DNA from: an uncultured Eubacterium sp.
GTDB taxonomy: Bacteria; Bacillota; Clostridia; Lachnospirales; Lachnospiraceae
DNA length: 53,760 bases
Assembly (NCBI GenBank): GCA_904420085.1
Contig: CAJFUA010000016.1
Coordinates: 1 to 53,760 of the forward strand
Direction: 5' to 3'
Translations under genes and position numbers: made by a program
Notes under the pieces: model-generated
What the model was told of the DNA's origin: nothing
The model's database searches: none
Seen by the model: the letters and a program-made list of their open reading frames with translations, nothing else
Part shown: in pieces, positions 52,743 to 53,760 of the stretch
Position numbering within the stretch: the stretch's first letter is position 1
Layout of the letters: the number at the start of each line of letters is the position of its first letter

Positions 52743-53678
52743 ATGTTATATCCGATAGAAAATAAAGTGAGAGAAGTTAAGAATTTAAACGGTATCTGGA
52801 ATTTTAAGATTGATTATGACAATGTGGGAATCGAAGAGTGCTGGCAGAAAGGACCGTTAAAAGAAGGGATTCCTATGGCAGTACCCGCCAGTTACAATGA
52901 TTTGTTTACCGAGGAAAAAGATAAAGAGCATGTGGGTTATGTATGGTATGAGAGAACTTTTGTCATACCGGACAGTTGGAACGGGCAGAGAATGGTTCTC
53001 CGTTTTGGCAGTGCCACCCACCATGCAGTTGTCTGGGTAGACGGTGTGGAAGTAGTAAGGCATAAGGGTGGTTTTCTTCCTTTTGAGGCAGATATTACGG
53101 AACTGATGGAACAGTCCGATTTGGAGGAACACCGGCTTACCGTGGCGCTCAGTAATGTACTGGACTGGACATGTATCCCTTGTGGAGAGGTGATACATAA
53201 AGAAGGACCGGGGTATCCGGAAGGTTTTCATTATCAGGAAACTTATTTTGATTTTTACAATTATGCCGGCATTCACAGACCGGTAAAAATATATACCACG
53301 CCGAAGAAGTATATTGAAGATATCGTCATTAAGACAGAGGTAAAAGGCGACCGGGCGGTTGTAAAGGCAATGATTACTTCCACAGATACGATAGACATGG
53401 TTCAAATTATTGACGAGCAGGGAAATATGCTTTCGGAGAAAGCACCGGAAGGGTGGATGGATGACAATCAGTGCTGTGTGGAAATGGAAATCAAAAATCC
53501 CCGTCTTTGGAATCCGGGAAAAGCGTACCTTTATCAGTTAAAAGTAAAGGGGGCATGGGACAGTTACACCGAGGAGTTTGGCATCAGAACCATAGAAGTT
53601 ACTGATAAGGCATTTCTAATTAATGGAAAAGCGTTTTATTTCCAAGGCTTTGGAAAACATGAGGACAGCGAGGTTTGA
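52743..53678 (+). pseudogene. uidA: Beta-glucuronidase (GH2), 3' truncated by an insertion
   Basis: 311 codons against about 600 for the family. The sugar-binding domain (about 1-180; LNGIWNFKIDY, VPASYNDL, VGYVWYERTF, YNYAGIHRPVKIY) and the immunoglobulin-like domain (about 185-275) are intact. The TIM barrel is cut off at its first strand: the conserved GFGKHEDSE is followed by Val and a stop instead of the usual continuation. Catalytic Glu residues are therefore absent and the product cannot be active. Bases after 53672 do not resemble glucuronidase. The intact gene would have released glucuronate from glucuronides for the operon upstream. A GGAAAAA-type ribosome site at 52736 precedes the ATG. 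Confidence 0.88.
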
Positions 53679-53760
53679 AGTGCTATACTAAAGTTGTAAC
53701 AGGAGTGGCTAATAAGATATACTAAAAACAATGAGAAAAGAGGTTCTTATCATGCCACAA
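53673..53760 (+). mobile_element. Left end of a probable insertion element
   Basis: Glucuronidase homology stops at 53672. The following 88 bases contain a promoter-like TTGTAA, 18-bp spacer and TATACT, then AGAGG eight bases before ATG 53752, which opens a new reading frame (MPQ) cut by the window edge. This is the usual look of an insertion-sequence end with its transposase start. The family, the inverted repeat and the target duplication cannot be determined because the other end is outside the window. A simple deletion fusing unrelated DNA is the alternative. Confidence 0.5.

Noticed and set aside
1-53760. tRNA or rRNA genes
   Set aside because: I saw no T-arm GTTCGA-type motifs with matching acceptor stems and no rRNA signatures. 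A covariance-model scan would be decisive.

Overview
The window reads as a chromosomal segment of a Gram-positive Clostridia bacterium, most likely a gut Lachnospiraceae. The basis is gene content and order rather than any database search: an hprK-rapZ-whiA-crh type cluster, a Bacillus-type SRP RNA with an Alu domain between tadA and dnaX, MecA, WhiA, transketolase split into two genes, strong AGGAGG ribosome binding sites, sigma-A-like TTGACA/TATAAT promoters and Firmicutes-style hexuronate genes. Base composition is moderately AT-rich, and the 4.0-6.6 kb block is clearly more AT-rich than its surroundings.

Layout. 0-3.9 kb: pyrG (minus) and divergent ftsH. 4.0-6.6 kb: an AT-rich two-gene unit bounded by terminators, a secreted helveticin J-like protein (class III bacteriocin family) and a second exported beta-propeller-like protein. 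6.7-13.9 kb: uvrC, then hprK, a ROK glucokinase, murB, rapZ, whiA and a Crh-type HPr lacking the phosphorylatable His15. This is a carbon-catabolite and envelope control cluster. 14-17.3 kb: a membrane protein and a large multimodular secreted GH64 beta-1,3-glucanase. 17.4-21.7 kb: dnaE and a SpoU-family rRNA methyltransferase, convergent with mecA. 22.6-25.2 kb: a GH18/SH3 lipoprotein behind a long, potentially pseudoknotted leader, then tadA. 25.2-31.1 kb: SRP RNA, dnaX, ebfC, recR and a 924-residue helical-repeat/P-loop protein of unknown function.

31-35 kb: a split transketolase pair and an ammonium transporter with a fused C-terminal P-II domain. 35-43.9 kb: a sigma-70-like protein lacking region 4 (minus), a membrane-anchored NTF2/TcaA-like protein, a flavin reductase, a Gfo/Idh/MocA oxidoreductase, dinB, a shikimate-kinase-like protein, an M23 peptidase, murA and a beta-lactamase-fold hydrolase. 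44-46.2 kb: an N-terminally truncated GH81 beta-1,3-glucanase relic followed by a 74-bp tandem repeat. 46.3-53.7 kb: a complete glucuronate catabolic locus (uxaC and a LacI-type regulator on minus; uxuA, an SDR-type uxuB, KDPG aldolase and KDG kinase on plus). Two LacI-type operators sit in the divergent promoter region. A beta-glucuronidase gene follows but is cut off after 311 codons, apparently by an inserted element whose left end closes the window.

How the genes work together. UxaC, UxuB, UxuA, KdgK and KdgA convert glucuronate to pyruvate plus glyceraldehyde 3-phosphate, and the broken beta-glucuronidase would have supplied the substrate. HprK and Crh would report glycolytic state to CcpA, and cre-like operators lie in the hexuronate intergenic region. 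The GH64 gene and GH81 relic suggest a present or past capacity to attack beta-1,3-glucans such as fungal walls, yeast glucan or curdlan. The most unusual items are the helveticin J-like operon, the sigma factor without region 4, the structured leader at 22.7 kb, the RapZ Walker A substitution and the interrupted glucuronidase.
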